Source: Bacteroidales bacterium (lineage in GTDB: Bacteria > Bacteroidota > Bacteroidia > Bacteroidales > UBA932). Taken from it: DNA of 64,000 nucleotides. Below, piece by piece: positions 34,402-42,773 of this stretch (position 1 is the first letter of the stretch; each line of letters starts with the position of its first letter). Below the pieces are notes generated by a model. It was given only the letters and a program-made list of their open reading frames with translations, was not told the origin of the DNA and made no database searches. A program made the translations under genes and the position numbers. The DNA lies in contig JAEEIJ010000059.1 of the NCBI GenBank assembly GCA_016281315.1, positions 62,001-126,000 on the forward strand. The letters run 5' to 3'.

Positions 34402-34986
34402 CTACTGGTGCCACACGGAATCCGCCCGGTCGGTGTAGAGGATGCCGTCCAGGTGGTCGCATTCGTGCTGGAAGATGATGGCGGTGTAGCCCTCCACGCG
34501 TTCCGTGACGGGTTCTCCCTCCGGTGTGAGATAGCTAATCTGCACGGCGCGGTGGCGGGGGACGATGCCCCTTAGGCCGGGCAGCGACAGGCAACCCTCG
34601 GGCCCGGAGGTTTTTTCGCCGATAAGCGAATCGATCTGAATGTTGAGGAACGCTTCAAAAGGTTCCCCGGGCTTGTCGTAGCGCAGCACGCAGACGATGC
34701 GGCGGTTCAGCCCCACCTGCGGCGCGGCGATGCCCACCCCGTCCTGCGAGGGGTCGGTGACGGTGCAGAGCATCTTGGCAAGGAGGGTCTGCAGCTCCGG
34801 TGAACGCAGTTCCCGGGGGCCTAAGTCGACGCTTTGCGCGCGCAGGATGGCGGAGTCCCCGGGCATCGTGCACACATACATCACGGAGTCCTTTTGGCCG
34901 ATGACCGCGCGTTCGGCGGCCGTCCATCCGCCGCGGGAAGCGCAGCCGGCAGCCAGCAGAAGCAGGAGGGGAATGAGTCGTTTCAT
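34402..34986 (-). CDS. def: Peptide deformylase with a lipoprotein signal peptide
   Basis: The 194-residue protein begins MKRLIPLLLLLAAGC, a clear lipobox with Cys15, so it should be exported and lipid-anchored. The deformylase domain is complete: GVGIAAPQ (83-90), EGCLSLPG with the metal Cys132, and HECDH (174-178) with the two metal His and catalytic Glu. Ordinary deformylase acts on nascent chains in the cytoplasm, so the location is surprising. A start at 35031 would add 15 residues, but the promoter-like TATCTTTA lies inside that stretch. Whether it still acts on formyl peptides is unknown. Confidence 0.85.
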   Translation of the reverse strand: MKRLIPLLLLLAAGCASRGGWTAAERAVIGQKDSVMYVCTMPGDSAILRAQSVDLGPRELRSPELQTLLAKMLCTVTDPSQDGVGIAAPQVGLNRRIVCVLRYDKPGEPFEAFLNIQIDSLIGEKTSGPEGCLSLPGLRGIVPRHRAVQISYLTPEGEPVTERVEGYTAIIFQHECDHLDGILYTDRADSVWHQ

Positions 34987-34990
34987 AGCG

Positions 34991-34998
34991 TAAAGATA
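34991..34998 (-). promoter_or_regulatory. Variant -7 box of the deformylase lipoprotein gene
   Basis: TATCTTTA on the minus strand differs from TAnnTTTG at the last base and ends 4 nt before the ATG. The same variant and spacing occurs at 42714-42721. Confidence 0.45.
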
Positions 34999-35058
34999 GT
35001 AATTATACCCCTTTGTTTTCGAGAAAAACAAGAGAAAATCACAATATATTGGGAATTT

Positions 35059-36420
35059 TTACATCACCAGGTTCGTCACAAACACCACGAGGATGCCCAC
35101 GGGGGCGACGAAGCGCATGAGGAAGTAGACGGCGTTAAATAGCTTCACGTTCACCGTGCCGCCGTTCGTGAATTCATCACGGACATCGGCCCTGGACATC
35201 TTCCAGCCCACGAAGAGGGTGAAGATGAGGCCGCCTAAGGGCATCAGCCAGTCGGAGCAGAGGTGATCCAGGAAGTCGAAGATGCTGTTCCCAAGGATAT
35301 GGAACCCGGAAAGCGGGCCGAAGGACAGGCTGCACAGGACGCCCACCGCCCAGCAGAGGAAACCCAGCAGCAGGGTGGCGTTCCGGCGTTTGAAACCGCG
35401 TTCGTCGGAGAGGAAGGCCACACCCACCTCCAGCATCGAAATGGCGCTCGAAAGGGCCGCCGCCAGGATGGTAATGAAGAAGACGGCCGAGACCAGCGTA
35501 CTCACCAGGGGAAGCCCCTCGCCCATCCGGTGGAAAATGTAGGGCAGGGTCTCAAACACCAGGGAGGGGCCGCCGGAAGGCTGGAGCCCCGCGGCGAACA
35601 CGCTGGGGATGACGGCGAAGGCCGCAATGAGGGCGAACAGCAGGTCGCACACGGCCGTCCCCACGCCGGAGACCATCAGGTTTTCCTCCCGCTTCACATA
35701 AGAGGAATAGGTGAGGATGGCACCCACGCCCAGCGACATCGAGAAAAACGCCTGGCCCAGGGCCGCCGCGCAGGCGTCGGCCGTCAGGCGCGAAAAGTCC
35801 GGTTTCACCAGATACGTCACCCCGGCCCAGGCTCCCGGAAGCGTGAGGGAATACACCGCGATGGCCACTATCAGGATGAACAGGGCGGGCATCGCCGGTT
35901 TGGAGAACTTTTCGATGCCTTTGGATACGCCGCCCAGCACGATGAACACCACCGCCGCCATAAAGGCCGTGTGGGTGAGAATCGGCTGCCAGGGAGAGGA
36001 GATGAAATGGCCGAAAAAGCCGGGGATTTCCTCGGCCGGAACGTCTGTAAAACTGAAGGAGAGGGACTTGAAAAGGTATTCCACGCTCCAGCCGCCCACC
36101 ACGGAATAATAGCTCAGCACCAGCATCGGCGAGACGATGGTCACCAGGCCCGCCCAGCGCCAGGGGGTGCCGGGGGCGAGTTTCCGCATCGCGCCGAAGG
36201 TATCCGAACGGGAGCGGCGGCCGATGATGGATTCGGCGTAAAAGATGGGGAGCGCGAGGATGAGCGACGCGGCGATATAGACCAGGATGAAAGCAGCCCC
36301 GCCGTATTCGCCCAGGATATAGGGGAAGCGCCAGATGTTCCCGAGGCCCACGGCGCTGCCCACCATCGCGGCAATCACCGCAAACCGGCTGCCGAAGTGT
36401 TCTCTTTTCTGTTGCATCAA
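35059..36420 (-). CDS. Sodium-dependent SNF/NSS-family transporter
   Basis: The 453-residue protein has about 11-12 membrane helices and the LeuT-type signature near the N-terminus (FAVIAAMVGSAVGLGNIWRFP), whose unwound helix 1 binds sodium and substrate. It probably imports an amino acid with sodium; the substrate cannot be read. It is 15 nt downstream of the DHFR gene and likely part of the thyA-folA transcript. Confidence 0.9.
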   Translation of the reverse strand: MMQQKREHFGSRFAVIAAMVGSAVGLGNIWRFPYILGEYGGAAFILVYIAASLILALPIFYAESIIGRRSRSDTFGAMRKLAPGTPWRWAGLVTIVSPMLVLSYYSVVGGWSVEYLFKSLSFSFTDVPAEEIPGFFGHFISSPWQPILTHTAFMAAVVFIVLGGVSKGIEKFSKPAMPALFILIVAIAVYSLTLPGAWAGVTYLVKPDFSRLTADACAAALGQAFFSMSLGVGAILTYSSYVKREENLMVSGVGTAVCDLLFALIAAFAVIPSVFAAGLQPSGGPSLVFETLPYIFHRMGEGLPLVSTLVSAVFFITILAAALSSAISMLEVGVAFLSDERGFKRRNATLLLGFLCWAVGVLCSLSFGPLSGFHILGNSIFDFLDHLCSDWLMPLGGLIFTLFVGWKMSRADVRDEFTNGGTVNVKLFNAVYFLMRFVAPVGILVVFVTNLVM

Positions 36421-36435
36421 GTTCGTTTTCCGTCT

Positions 36436-36927
36436 TTACCGGCGACGGTAGACCGCAAATTCAAACGTGTATCCGGTCTCCGGATCCGTGTGGGTTTCGC
36501 TGATACTTTCGCGCTCCCAGAGGAGGGGGTCTATCTCCGGGAAGAAAGTATCGGCCTCGGGCACCGTCGCGTGCACGTGGGTGATGTAGAGCTTGTCCAT
36601 CTGGGGCATCGCGGCCCGGTACACGGAAGCGCCGCCGATGACAAAGCACATTTCCGCCCCGGTGGCTTCGGCCACGGCATAAGCCTCGTCAAAGGAATAG
36701 ACGCAGTTCACCTCGGGGATGGGGTCGCCGCCCAGGTTCAGCACGATGTTCGTGCGGCCGGGAAGCGGACGGCCGATGGAAAAATAGGTGGTGCGCCCCA
36801 TAATGACGGGGTAGCCGCGGGTGGTGGCCTTGAAATATTTCAGGTCCTCGGCGATGTGCCAGGGGAGGGCATTCTTGACGCCGATTTCGTGGTTTTCGCC
36901 GATGGCGACGATGAGCGCTTTGATCAT
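36436..36927 (-). CDS. folA: Dihydrofolate reductase
   Basis: DHFR reduces dihydrofolate to tetrahydrofolate with NADPH. The 163-residue protein has the expected [19 protein letters not shown] start, the cofactor-binding [16 protein letters not shown], and [15 protein letters not shown]. It overlaps the end of thyA by 4 nt (ATGA), the usual pairing because thymidylate synthase produces the dihydrofolate that DHFR recycles. Confidence 0.97.
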   Translation of the reverse strand: MIKALIVAIGENHEIGVKNALPWHIAEDLKYFKATTRGYPVIMGRTTYFSIGRPLPGRTNIVLNLGGDPIPEVNCVYSFDEAYAVAEATGAEMCFVIGGASVYRAAMPQMDKLYITHVHATVPEADTFFPEIDPLLWERESISETHTDPETGYTFEFAVYRRR

Positions 36928-37718
36928 ACGGCAACGGGTGCTTTGATGGCGGGCCAGGGATCGTAGCCCTCCAGGGTGAAGTCTTCGTAGCGGAAGTCGA
37001 AAATGGACTTTACTTCCGGGTTGAGTTTCATTACGGGCAGCGGCCGCGGCTCGCGGGAGAGCTGCAGGGCCACCTGCTCGAAGTGGTTCTTATAGATGTG
37101 GGTGTCGCCGGTGGTGTGAACGAACTCGCCCGGCTCCAGCCCGCTCACCTGCGCGATCATCAGGGTGAGCAGCGCGTAGGACGCAATGTTGAAAGGCACG
37201 CCCAGAAACACGTCCGCGCTGCGCTGGTACAGCTGGCAGGAGAGTTTCCCGTCGGCCACGTAAAACTGGAACAGGCAGTGGCAGGGAGGGAGGGCCATTT
37301 TGTCGATTTCGGACGGATTCCAGGCCGTTACCAGCATTCTGCGGGAGTCCGGATGGTGTTGTATCAGGTCAATTACATTCGAAAGTTGGTCGATTACCCT
37401 TCCATCCGCAGATTGCCAGGAGCGCCACTGGTGACCATACACGGGACCCAGGTCTCCGTTTTCATCGGCCCATTCATCCCAGATGGAAACGCCGTTATCC
37501 TTCAGATATTTGATATTCGTATCCCCGGCGATGAACCACAGAAGCTCGTGGATGATGGATTTCAGATGCACTTTCTTGGTGGTGAGGAGCGGGAAGCCGT
37601 CCGCGAGATTGAAACGCATCTGGTAGCCGAATACGCTCTGCGTTCCGGTGCCAGTGCGGTCCTCTTTCATCACGCCGTTTTCACGGATATGCCTCAACAA
37701 ATCCAGGTACTGTTTCAT
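36924..37718 (-). CDS. thyA: Thymidylate synthase
   Basis: ThyA methylates dUMP to dTMP using methylenetetrahydrofolate. The 264-residue protein starts at [10 protein letters not shown], the same length as E. coli ThyA, and has the catalytic Cys in [10 protein letters not shown] together with [17 protein letters not shown]. The start is fixed by a -7 box 6 nt upstream; an in-frame ATG 9 nt earlier is too close to that box. Confidence 0.97.
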   Translation of the reverse strand: MKQYLDLLRHIRENGVMKEDRTGTGTQSVFGYQMRFNLADGFPLLTTKKVHLKSIIHELLWFIAGDTNIKYLKDNGVSIWDEWADENGDLGPVYGHQWRSWQSADGRVIDQLSNVIDLIQHHPDSRRMLVTAWNPSEIDKMALPPCHCLFQFYVADGKLSCQLYQRSADVFLGVPFNIASYALLTLMIAQVSGLEPGEFVHTTGDTHIYKNHFEQVALQLSREPRPLPVMKLNPEVKSIFDFRYEDFTLEGYDPWPAIKAPVAV

Positions 37719-37724
37719 AACCTG

Positions 37725-37732
37725 CAAAGGTA
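37725..37732 (-). promoter_or_regulatory. -7 box of thyA
   Basis: TACCTTTG on the minus strand ends 6 nt before the ATG at 37718 and predicts a leaderless thyA-folA-transporter mRNA. Confidence 0.7.
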
Positions 37733-37742
37733 AATAAAAAAA

Positions 37743-40700
37743 TCAAAAGTCTACCCCGAAGATGAGCGAGAAACTGTAGGGTTTCTGCTGCCCGGTGTAG
37801 GGGTAAAGGTGGCCGCCCAGATAGCTGAAGGACACGCCCACCGAGGCGTCGAAGGGCAGGAAGAACAGGCGGGCCAGGGAGGCCGAAAGATCGGCCCCCA
37901 CGCTCCACAGGTCATACCCGTTCTTTAGACCGGTATAGTCCGCGTGCGGAGTGAGGAGGAAGTTCCGGATATAGGCCACTGCCGGAATGGAAATATCTCC
38001 CACATAGATGGGGATGGCATAGTCCGCCGTCACCCGCCACTGCCAGGGGAAATTCTGGCCGATGAGCGCGGAAAGCCCGGTGGCGGAATTGAACCCGCGG
38101 GGCGCCACGCCGGCATAGAGGTCGCCCAGAAGACACTTATCCATTTTCTGCTGCCCGGTGAAGGTGAGCCGGAGGCCCTGCGCACGCGTGAAGCCCGGAA
38201 GATAGGCATAGGCGTAGGCATAAGTATTGGGCGCATAATACTGCGTGAGCCCGGGCCGGAAACCGGCTCCCACCTCCACGCCCAATCCCCAGCGGGGATA
38301 GGCCTGCGAGCTGCCCCGGCGTGCCATAATGTAGCCGCGAAGGGCTCCGGAAAGATGGCTTGACGCCGGGCCGGAGGGTTCCAGCGTCTGTGTGGTGCGG
38401 CTGTACAGCGCCGGAACGCCGGCCAGGGTGCCGTTCTGCCGGAGTTCCTGCATCCCCAGGGCGAACGGGTTGTTGGTGAACGCGTAATTCACCTGGGGCG
38501 TGAGGCCGTAGAGAACTCCGCCCTTGTTGAAGGACCAGGGGATATAGGCGCGCAGGCTGCCGGAGATTTCCGGCGTGGCCTGCAGGACGGAAGCGGTCCG
38601 GTAGGAGCCGTAGGTGCCGTCGAAATAGTGCTGGATCACATAGAGCCGGGACTGGGAATTGCCGATGTCCAGGCTGGCCTCGAATACGGGATAGAGTCCG
38701 CTGTATACGGCCTGCAGGTGCAGGGAACTGCGCCAGGCGCCGTCGCGGTCCGGATCCGGGTGGACGGCCAGGCCCACCATTCCGGAGAAGGTCCCCAGCG
38801 TATTCTGGAAATAGCCGCTCACGCCCGGGGCGGCCGTCTCATAGGAGAAGTCCCCGCTGCCGCTCTTCACGGCGTCGTAATCCACGTACAGGGGGACCCA
38901 GGAGTGCAGACGGAGCGGGTGCGCCAGCTTGCGGTAGCGTTTCGGGGCCGACAGCGGCACGAACGAATCCAAATCCGGCGCCGGGCCCAGGGCCTGTTCC
39001 TGGGCGGTGATGGCATCCTCCACGGGACGCGCCGTCACATCGGCCCAGGCCACCTCCCGGGGCTGCAGGGCGCTCAGGGGCGTGCGGTAAAGCGGCCGGC
39101 CTTCCTGCGCCTGCGACACATAATAGAGGTATTCCCCGTCGGAGACGAAATCCGTGGCGCCGAAGGGGGTCGACGTGATCTGCTGCAACTGACCGGTGGC
39201 GGGATGATAGCGGTAGAGCTCGTTCACGCCGCTCCGGTCGCTCACCCATTCCAGGCATTCCGCGGCTGAACCAAGATTTACCAGCTTCTGCTCCGACGGC
39301 GGGAGCACTTCCGTCCAGGTGCCGTCGGCCGAGAGTTTATACAGGCCGAAGCCGCCGCGGGAGATGCCCGCCACATAGATCTCGTCCCCGATCCAGGCCG
39401 ATTCCGTCCCCTGCACGCCTTCCGGCAGCGGGACACGCCGGAGCACGGCACCTTTATCGGCCTGCAGGACCACCAGGAGGGTTACGCCCTCCACGGGATA
39501 CTCCACCACCGCCAGGCGCTCCCCGTCCGGGGAAGGCTGCGGATTGTAGTACCGCGTGCCGCGGGTGATCTGCTCCACTTTATCCAGCATCGGATTGTAG
39601 CGGCAGATGACCGACGTCCCGTCCAGGTCCCAGCGGGGATGCCGGCGGGTTTCCGACCAGTAGACATAGGCGTGTTCGTCCCAGAACAGGGAGGATGTGT
39701 TGGAGGCGAACTTGCGGACCACCTTCATCTTCCCGTCTTTGAAACGGACCAGTTCGTCCGGACGCAGATAACTCTTCCGGAGAACCAGGAAACCGTCTCC
39801 GGTCCACTGCGGGGAGTCGTATTCCATATCGTAGGCTTCGTCCGGGGTTACGACCTCCATCGGCATAAAAGGTCCGCGGGCGGCGCGCTGCGCTTCCCAG
39901 ATTCCGTTGAAATGCTCCTGGATATCCTTGAACGCCTCTTTGAACGGCTTCCCGGCGTGCTCCGCTATCACTTTCTGCGAGTTGTACGGCGCCACATACC
40001 AGGGCTTTTTCCAGGCCAGGTCCAGTGCTTCCCTGAGGATCAGCGGGTCCCCGTATAAGGTGCGGGCGCCGCCCAGCGTCACATAGCCCAGCGCATAGTG
40101 GTCCGGCGTATAATGCTTGTAGGAGCCGTAGCGCCAGCGGTCCCAGCTGCGGGTCTTCCCGGCCGAGAGCGCCACCTGATAGTAATTCAGGAAATCGGCC
40201 GTGCGGGCGCGCGTACCGCGGGCGAGGCCGGTTTCGGCCACCACGGCGTCTCCTTCGGCCAGGGACTGCTCGATGTAGAGCTGCCAGTAAACGGGCGCCC
40301 ACATCTGCCCGGTAAGCCAGGGGAGGATGCCCCGCTGGCCGAACTGGAGCTGCGACTGGTGCCGGGGCTCGTGGGCGGAGAGCTGAAGGTTCCAGGGAAT
40401 GGGCTCCGGGCCGTAGGCTTCCGGATGGGTGTATAGGTCCATCCGGCTGGGGGCCCAGCCCACCGAGCCGTTGGAGTAGGTGTTGTGCGTATGGAGCACC
40501 ACCGGCATTTTCCGGCACTGCCCCGCACCGGGGGTCATATCTCCGAGGCTCCTTCCCATCGGCAGGCGGTATTGCTCCAGCGCGCGGGCGTAACTGCGGG
40601 CCAGGGAATCGGCCCCCTGCGGGAAAATCACCTCATAATGCGCCGATTCCAGGCTATACCAGCGAAGACGGGCGGGGTCGTCCCCGGGAAGGTAGAACTG

Positions 40701-40772
40701 CGCCCGCAGCGGAACCCCGGCGAGAAAGACCAGGGCCAGGGGCAGCAGGTATTTTCGGATTTGCGCGCGCAT
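37743..40772 (-). CDS. Metalloprotease-like, beta-propeller, outer-membrane barrel protein
   Basis: The 1009-residue protein has a signal peptide (to about residue 24) and a gluzincin-like zinc site: HEPRH (134-138) fits HExxH, with Glu173 in SLAEGDAV as third ligand. A WD40/TolB-like propeller follows (about 285-620, for example NPQPSPDGERLAVVEYP), then a long aromatic-rich beta segment (about 680-1009) ending in Phe, typical of an outer-membrane barrel. The combination suggests a surface-anchored peptidase or a periplasmic sensor fused to a barrel. The ATG at 40772 is 6 nt after a -7 box; the longer frame would begin with TTG inside that box. Confidence 0.75.
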   Translation of the reverse strand: MRAQIRKYLLPLALVFLAGVPLRAQFYLPGDDPARLRWYSLESAHYEVIFPQGADSLARSYARALEQYRLPMGRSLGDMTPGAGQCRKMPVVLHTHNTYSNGSVGWAPSRMDLYTHPEAYGPEPIPWNLQLSAHEPRHQSQLQFGQRGILPWLTGQMWAPVYWQLYIEQSLAEGDAVVAETGLARGTRARTADFLNYYQVALSAGKTRSWDRWRYGSYKHYTPDHYALGYVTLGGARTLYGDPLILREALDLAWKKPWYVAPYNSQKVIAEHAGKPFKEAFKDIQEHFNGIWEAQRAARGPFMPMEVVTPDEAYDMEYDSPQWTGDGFLVLRKSYLRPDELVRFKDGKMKVVRKFASNTSSLFWDEHAYVYWSETRRHPRWDLDGTSVICRYNPMLDKVEQITRGTRYYNPQPSPDGERLAVVEYPVEGVTLLVVLQADKGAVLRRVPLPEGVQGTESAWIGDEIYVAGISRGGFGLYKLSADGTWTEVLPPSEQKLVNLGSAAECLEWVSDRSGVNELYRYHPATGQLQQITSTPFGATDFVSDGEYLYYVSQAQEGRPLYRTPLSALQPREVAWADVTARPVEDAITAQEQALGPAPDLDSFVPLSAPKRYRKLAHPLRLHSWVPLYVDYDAVKSGSGDFSYETAAPGVSGYFQNTLGTFSGMVGLAVHPDPDRDGAWRSSLHLQAVYSGLYPVFEASLDIGNSQSRLYVIQHYFDGTYGSYRTASVLQATPEISGSLRAYIPWSFNKGGVLYGLTPQVNYAFTNNPFALGMQELRQNGTLAGVPALYSRTTQTLEPSGPASSHLSGALRGYIMARRGSSQAYPRWGLGVEVGAGFRPGLTQYYAPNTYAYAYAYLPGFTRAQGLRLTFTGQQKMDKCLLGDLYAGVAPRGFNSATGLSALIGQNFPWQWRVTADYAIPIYVGDISIPAVAYIRNFLLTPHADYTGLKNGYDLWSVGADLSASLARLFFLPFDASVGVSFSYLGGHLYPYTGQQKPYSFSLIFGVDF

Positions 40773-40778
40773 ATACCG

Positions 40779-40806
40779 CAAATTTAACCAAAAAACCGTA
40801 CATTTG
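40779..40806. promoter_or_regulatory. Back-to-back divergent promoters (protease-barrel / thioredoxin lipoprotein)
   Basis: The minus-strand box TAAATTTG (40779-40786) and the plus-strand box TACATTTG (40799-40806) are separated by 12 bp. Both start codons lie 4-6 nt beyond their boxes, so both mRNAs should be leaderless. Confidence 0.75.
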
Positions 40807-40810
40807 CCTT

Positions 40811-41767
40811 ATGATGCAGGCAAGACCGTATATATTTTTCGCGCTCGCCCTGGCTGTCGCACTCTCCTGCGGGCCCAAGAAGCCCAGGAATCAGGCGCCG
40901 GCCAAGCGGGATTTCCCGAAGGCCGAAGCCCCGGTGATGGTCACCGAACCCGCCCAGCGCCTGGACTGGCTCTGCAACCATTTCTGGGACCGTTTTACCG
41001 CCCCGGACAGCCTCTATTTCTGCGACTCGGTCACCGTGAACGGCGTTCCGCTGGAACAGGTGGAGAAGCAGATGGGCGTCTTCGCGACGCTCACCCAGCA
41101 GGCGCCGCTGGCTAAGGGGCAGAAGGCGATGAGTGCGATGTACGACCGCCTGGAGGCCTTCCAGCTGGCCCATCCGGAAGGGAACGTCCTGCCGGAGGTG
41201 GTGGGACTCGCCACCCGCTACTTCTACGACCCCAACTCCCCCGTCCGCAGCGAGGACCTGTACCTGCCGCTCGCGGAGAAACTGGCTGCATCGGCCCTCA
41301 TCCGGGAAGACTACCGCGCAAACTACGCCTGGGAGGCGAAAGTCTGTTCGCTGAACCGGACGGGCACGGTGGCGGCCGATTTCACTTTCATTGACACCGC
41401 CGGAAAGCGCTGCACCCTGCATTCCATCAAGGCGGAAAGGACTTTCCTCATTTTCGGCAATCCGGACTGCGACGCCTGCCGCGACCTGGTGGCGATGATG
41501 GCGCAGTATCCGGGCATCCAGGCGCAGATTTCCAGCGGCGCCCTCAAGGTGGTGGACGTCTACATCGACGAAGACATCGCCCTCTGGAAGGAGCGGATGG
41601 CCGATTATCCGAAGGATTGGATCTGCGGCTACGACCCCACGTTCACCATCCGGCAGGACCGTATCTACGCCGTCCGCGCCATCCCTTCGCTGTACCTGCT
41701 TGACGCAAAAAAAACGGTGCTGGTCAAAGACGCGGCACCGGAAATCATTCTGCAGGCACTGCTTTAG
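40811..41767 (+). CDS. Thioredoxin-fold lipoprotein with DUF5106-like N-domain
   Basis: The 318-residue lipoprotein (lipobox ALSC) has an N-terminal helical domain (about 35-170) like DUF5106. A thioredoxin-like domain (about 190-318) has the active-site motif CDAC, and a cis-Pro region in VRAIPSLYLLD. It probably reduces or exchanges disulfides in the periplasm, as TlpA/ResA-type proteins do. An ATG at 40814 is an equally possible start. Confidence 0.8.
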   Translation: MMQARPYIFFALALAVALSCGPKKPRNQAPAKRDFPKAEAPVMVTEPAQRLDWLCNHFWDRFTAPDSLYFCDSVTVNGVPLEQVEKQMGVFATLTQQAPLAKGQKAMSAMYDRLEAFQLAHPEGNVLPEVVGLATRYFYDPNSPVRSEDLYLPLAEKLAASALIREDYRANYAWEAKVCSLNRTGTVAADFTFIDTAGKRCTLHSIKAERTFLIFGNPDCDACRDLVAMMAQYPGIQAQISSGALKVVDVYIDEDIALWKERMADYPKDWICGYDPTFTIRQDRIYAVRAIPSLYLLDAKKTVLVKDAAPEIILQALL

Positions 41768-41770
41768 CGG

Positions 41771-42709
41771 TTATTTACACGGCAAACTCACCTGGATGGG
41801 ACGGTGGTCACTCACCCCGCCCAGGTATTTCTTACCGGAGTAGGTGCGCAGGGGCTTCTCGCCGCCGTGCTTTTTGTCGTTTTCCGTGAGAAAGGCCGGG
41901 TGCAGGATGCGCATCGGCCCGGCATTGGTCGCGGGCGTTGCAAAGAACATATCGATGAGTTCCCAGTCTCCGTCATAACGGATCGTTCCCTGTCCCTTTT
42001 TGTGGAGCGGTTCCGCAAGGTTCCTCAGGGTGGGAGACAGTTTCTTGTAGACGGGATTCGCCGGCGTGTCGTTCATATCTCCCATCGCCACGATCCGTTT
42101 ATATCCGGCTCCCTGCAGGGAATCCGCCAGAGCCCGCAGGCGTTTGACCGCCCGCTCGCGGCGCTTGTTCGTCTCCTCGACGCCGCTGTACTTGGAAGGG
42201 TGGTGGTTCACCAGGAAGGCGATGGGCTCCCCGCCTCCCACCGGCTTGAACTGCGCCAGCAGGATGTCCCGCGTGGTGAGAACTTCTCCCTTCTTTCCAT
42301 AGATGTGGCAGGGTTTGGCGCGGACGAACTTGAGCCGGGAGCTCCGGTACAGCAGCGCCACGTCAATCCCGCGGGGATCCGGAGAATCGAAGTGTACGAT
42401 CTTGTAATCCAGTTTCCTTAGCGCCGTATCCTCCAGAAGCCGTTTGAGGGCGAACTTGTTTTCTACCTCGGCCAGCCCCACCACATCGGGCGTCCCGGCC
42501 CAGAGCAGGGTCTTTGCGATGGCGTTGCTCTTGGCCTTGAACCGGCGTTTCGTCCAGCGTTTGTCCCCCTTGGAGGAAAACTCCGTATCCGCGCTTCCGG
42601 CGCCGCCGTCGCGCCAGTCAAAATAGTTTTCCAGGTTCCAGAACAGGACTTTCAGGCTGTCGCCCGGCTGGATAGCCGCCAAAAAAAGGCACAAAAACAA
42701 TGTTTTCAT
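41771..42709 (-). CDS. Endonuclease/exonuclease/phosphatase-family protein
   Basis: The 312-residue exported protein has the EEP-fold motifs VLFWNLENYFD, GLAEVENKFAL, NHHPSK, GDMNDTP and SDHRPI, which contain the metal and catalytic residues. Substrates in this superfamily include DNA, RNA and phosphoesters; a secreted nuclease is the likely use. It is convergent with the thioredoxin lipoprotein gene with 3 nt between them. Confidence 0.85.
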   Translation of the reverse strand: MKTLFLCLFLAAIQPGDSLKVLFWNLENYFDWRDGGAGSADTEFSSKGDKRWTKRRFKAKSNAIAKTLLWAGTPDVVGLAEVENKFALKRLLEDTALRKLDYKIVHFDSPDPRGIDVALLYRSSRLKFVRAKPCHIYGKKGEVLTTRDILLAQFKPVGGGEPIAFLVNHHPSKYSGVEETNKRRERAVKRLRALADSLQGAGYKRIVAMGDMNDTPANPVYKKLSPTLRNLAEPLHKKGQGTIRYDGDWELIDMFFATPATNAGPMRILHPAFLTENDKKHGGEKPLRTYSGKKYLGGVSDHRPIQVSLPCK

Positions 42710-42713
42710 GCCT

Positions 42714-42742
42714 TAAAGATACGAAATTATTTCCTATCTTTG
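42714..42742. promoter_or_regulatory. Back-to-back divergent promoters (EEP nuclease / galK)
   Basis: The minus-strand variant box TATCTTTA (42714-42721) and the plus-strand box TATCTTTG (42735-42742) are separated by 13 bp. The nuclease start codon follows its box by 4 nt; the galK leader is about 27 nt. Confidence 0.6.
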
Positions 42743-42773
42743 TAAGACGCGAAAACTAAAACCTACTATTGAT

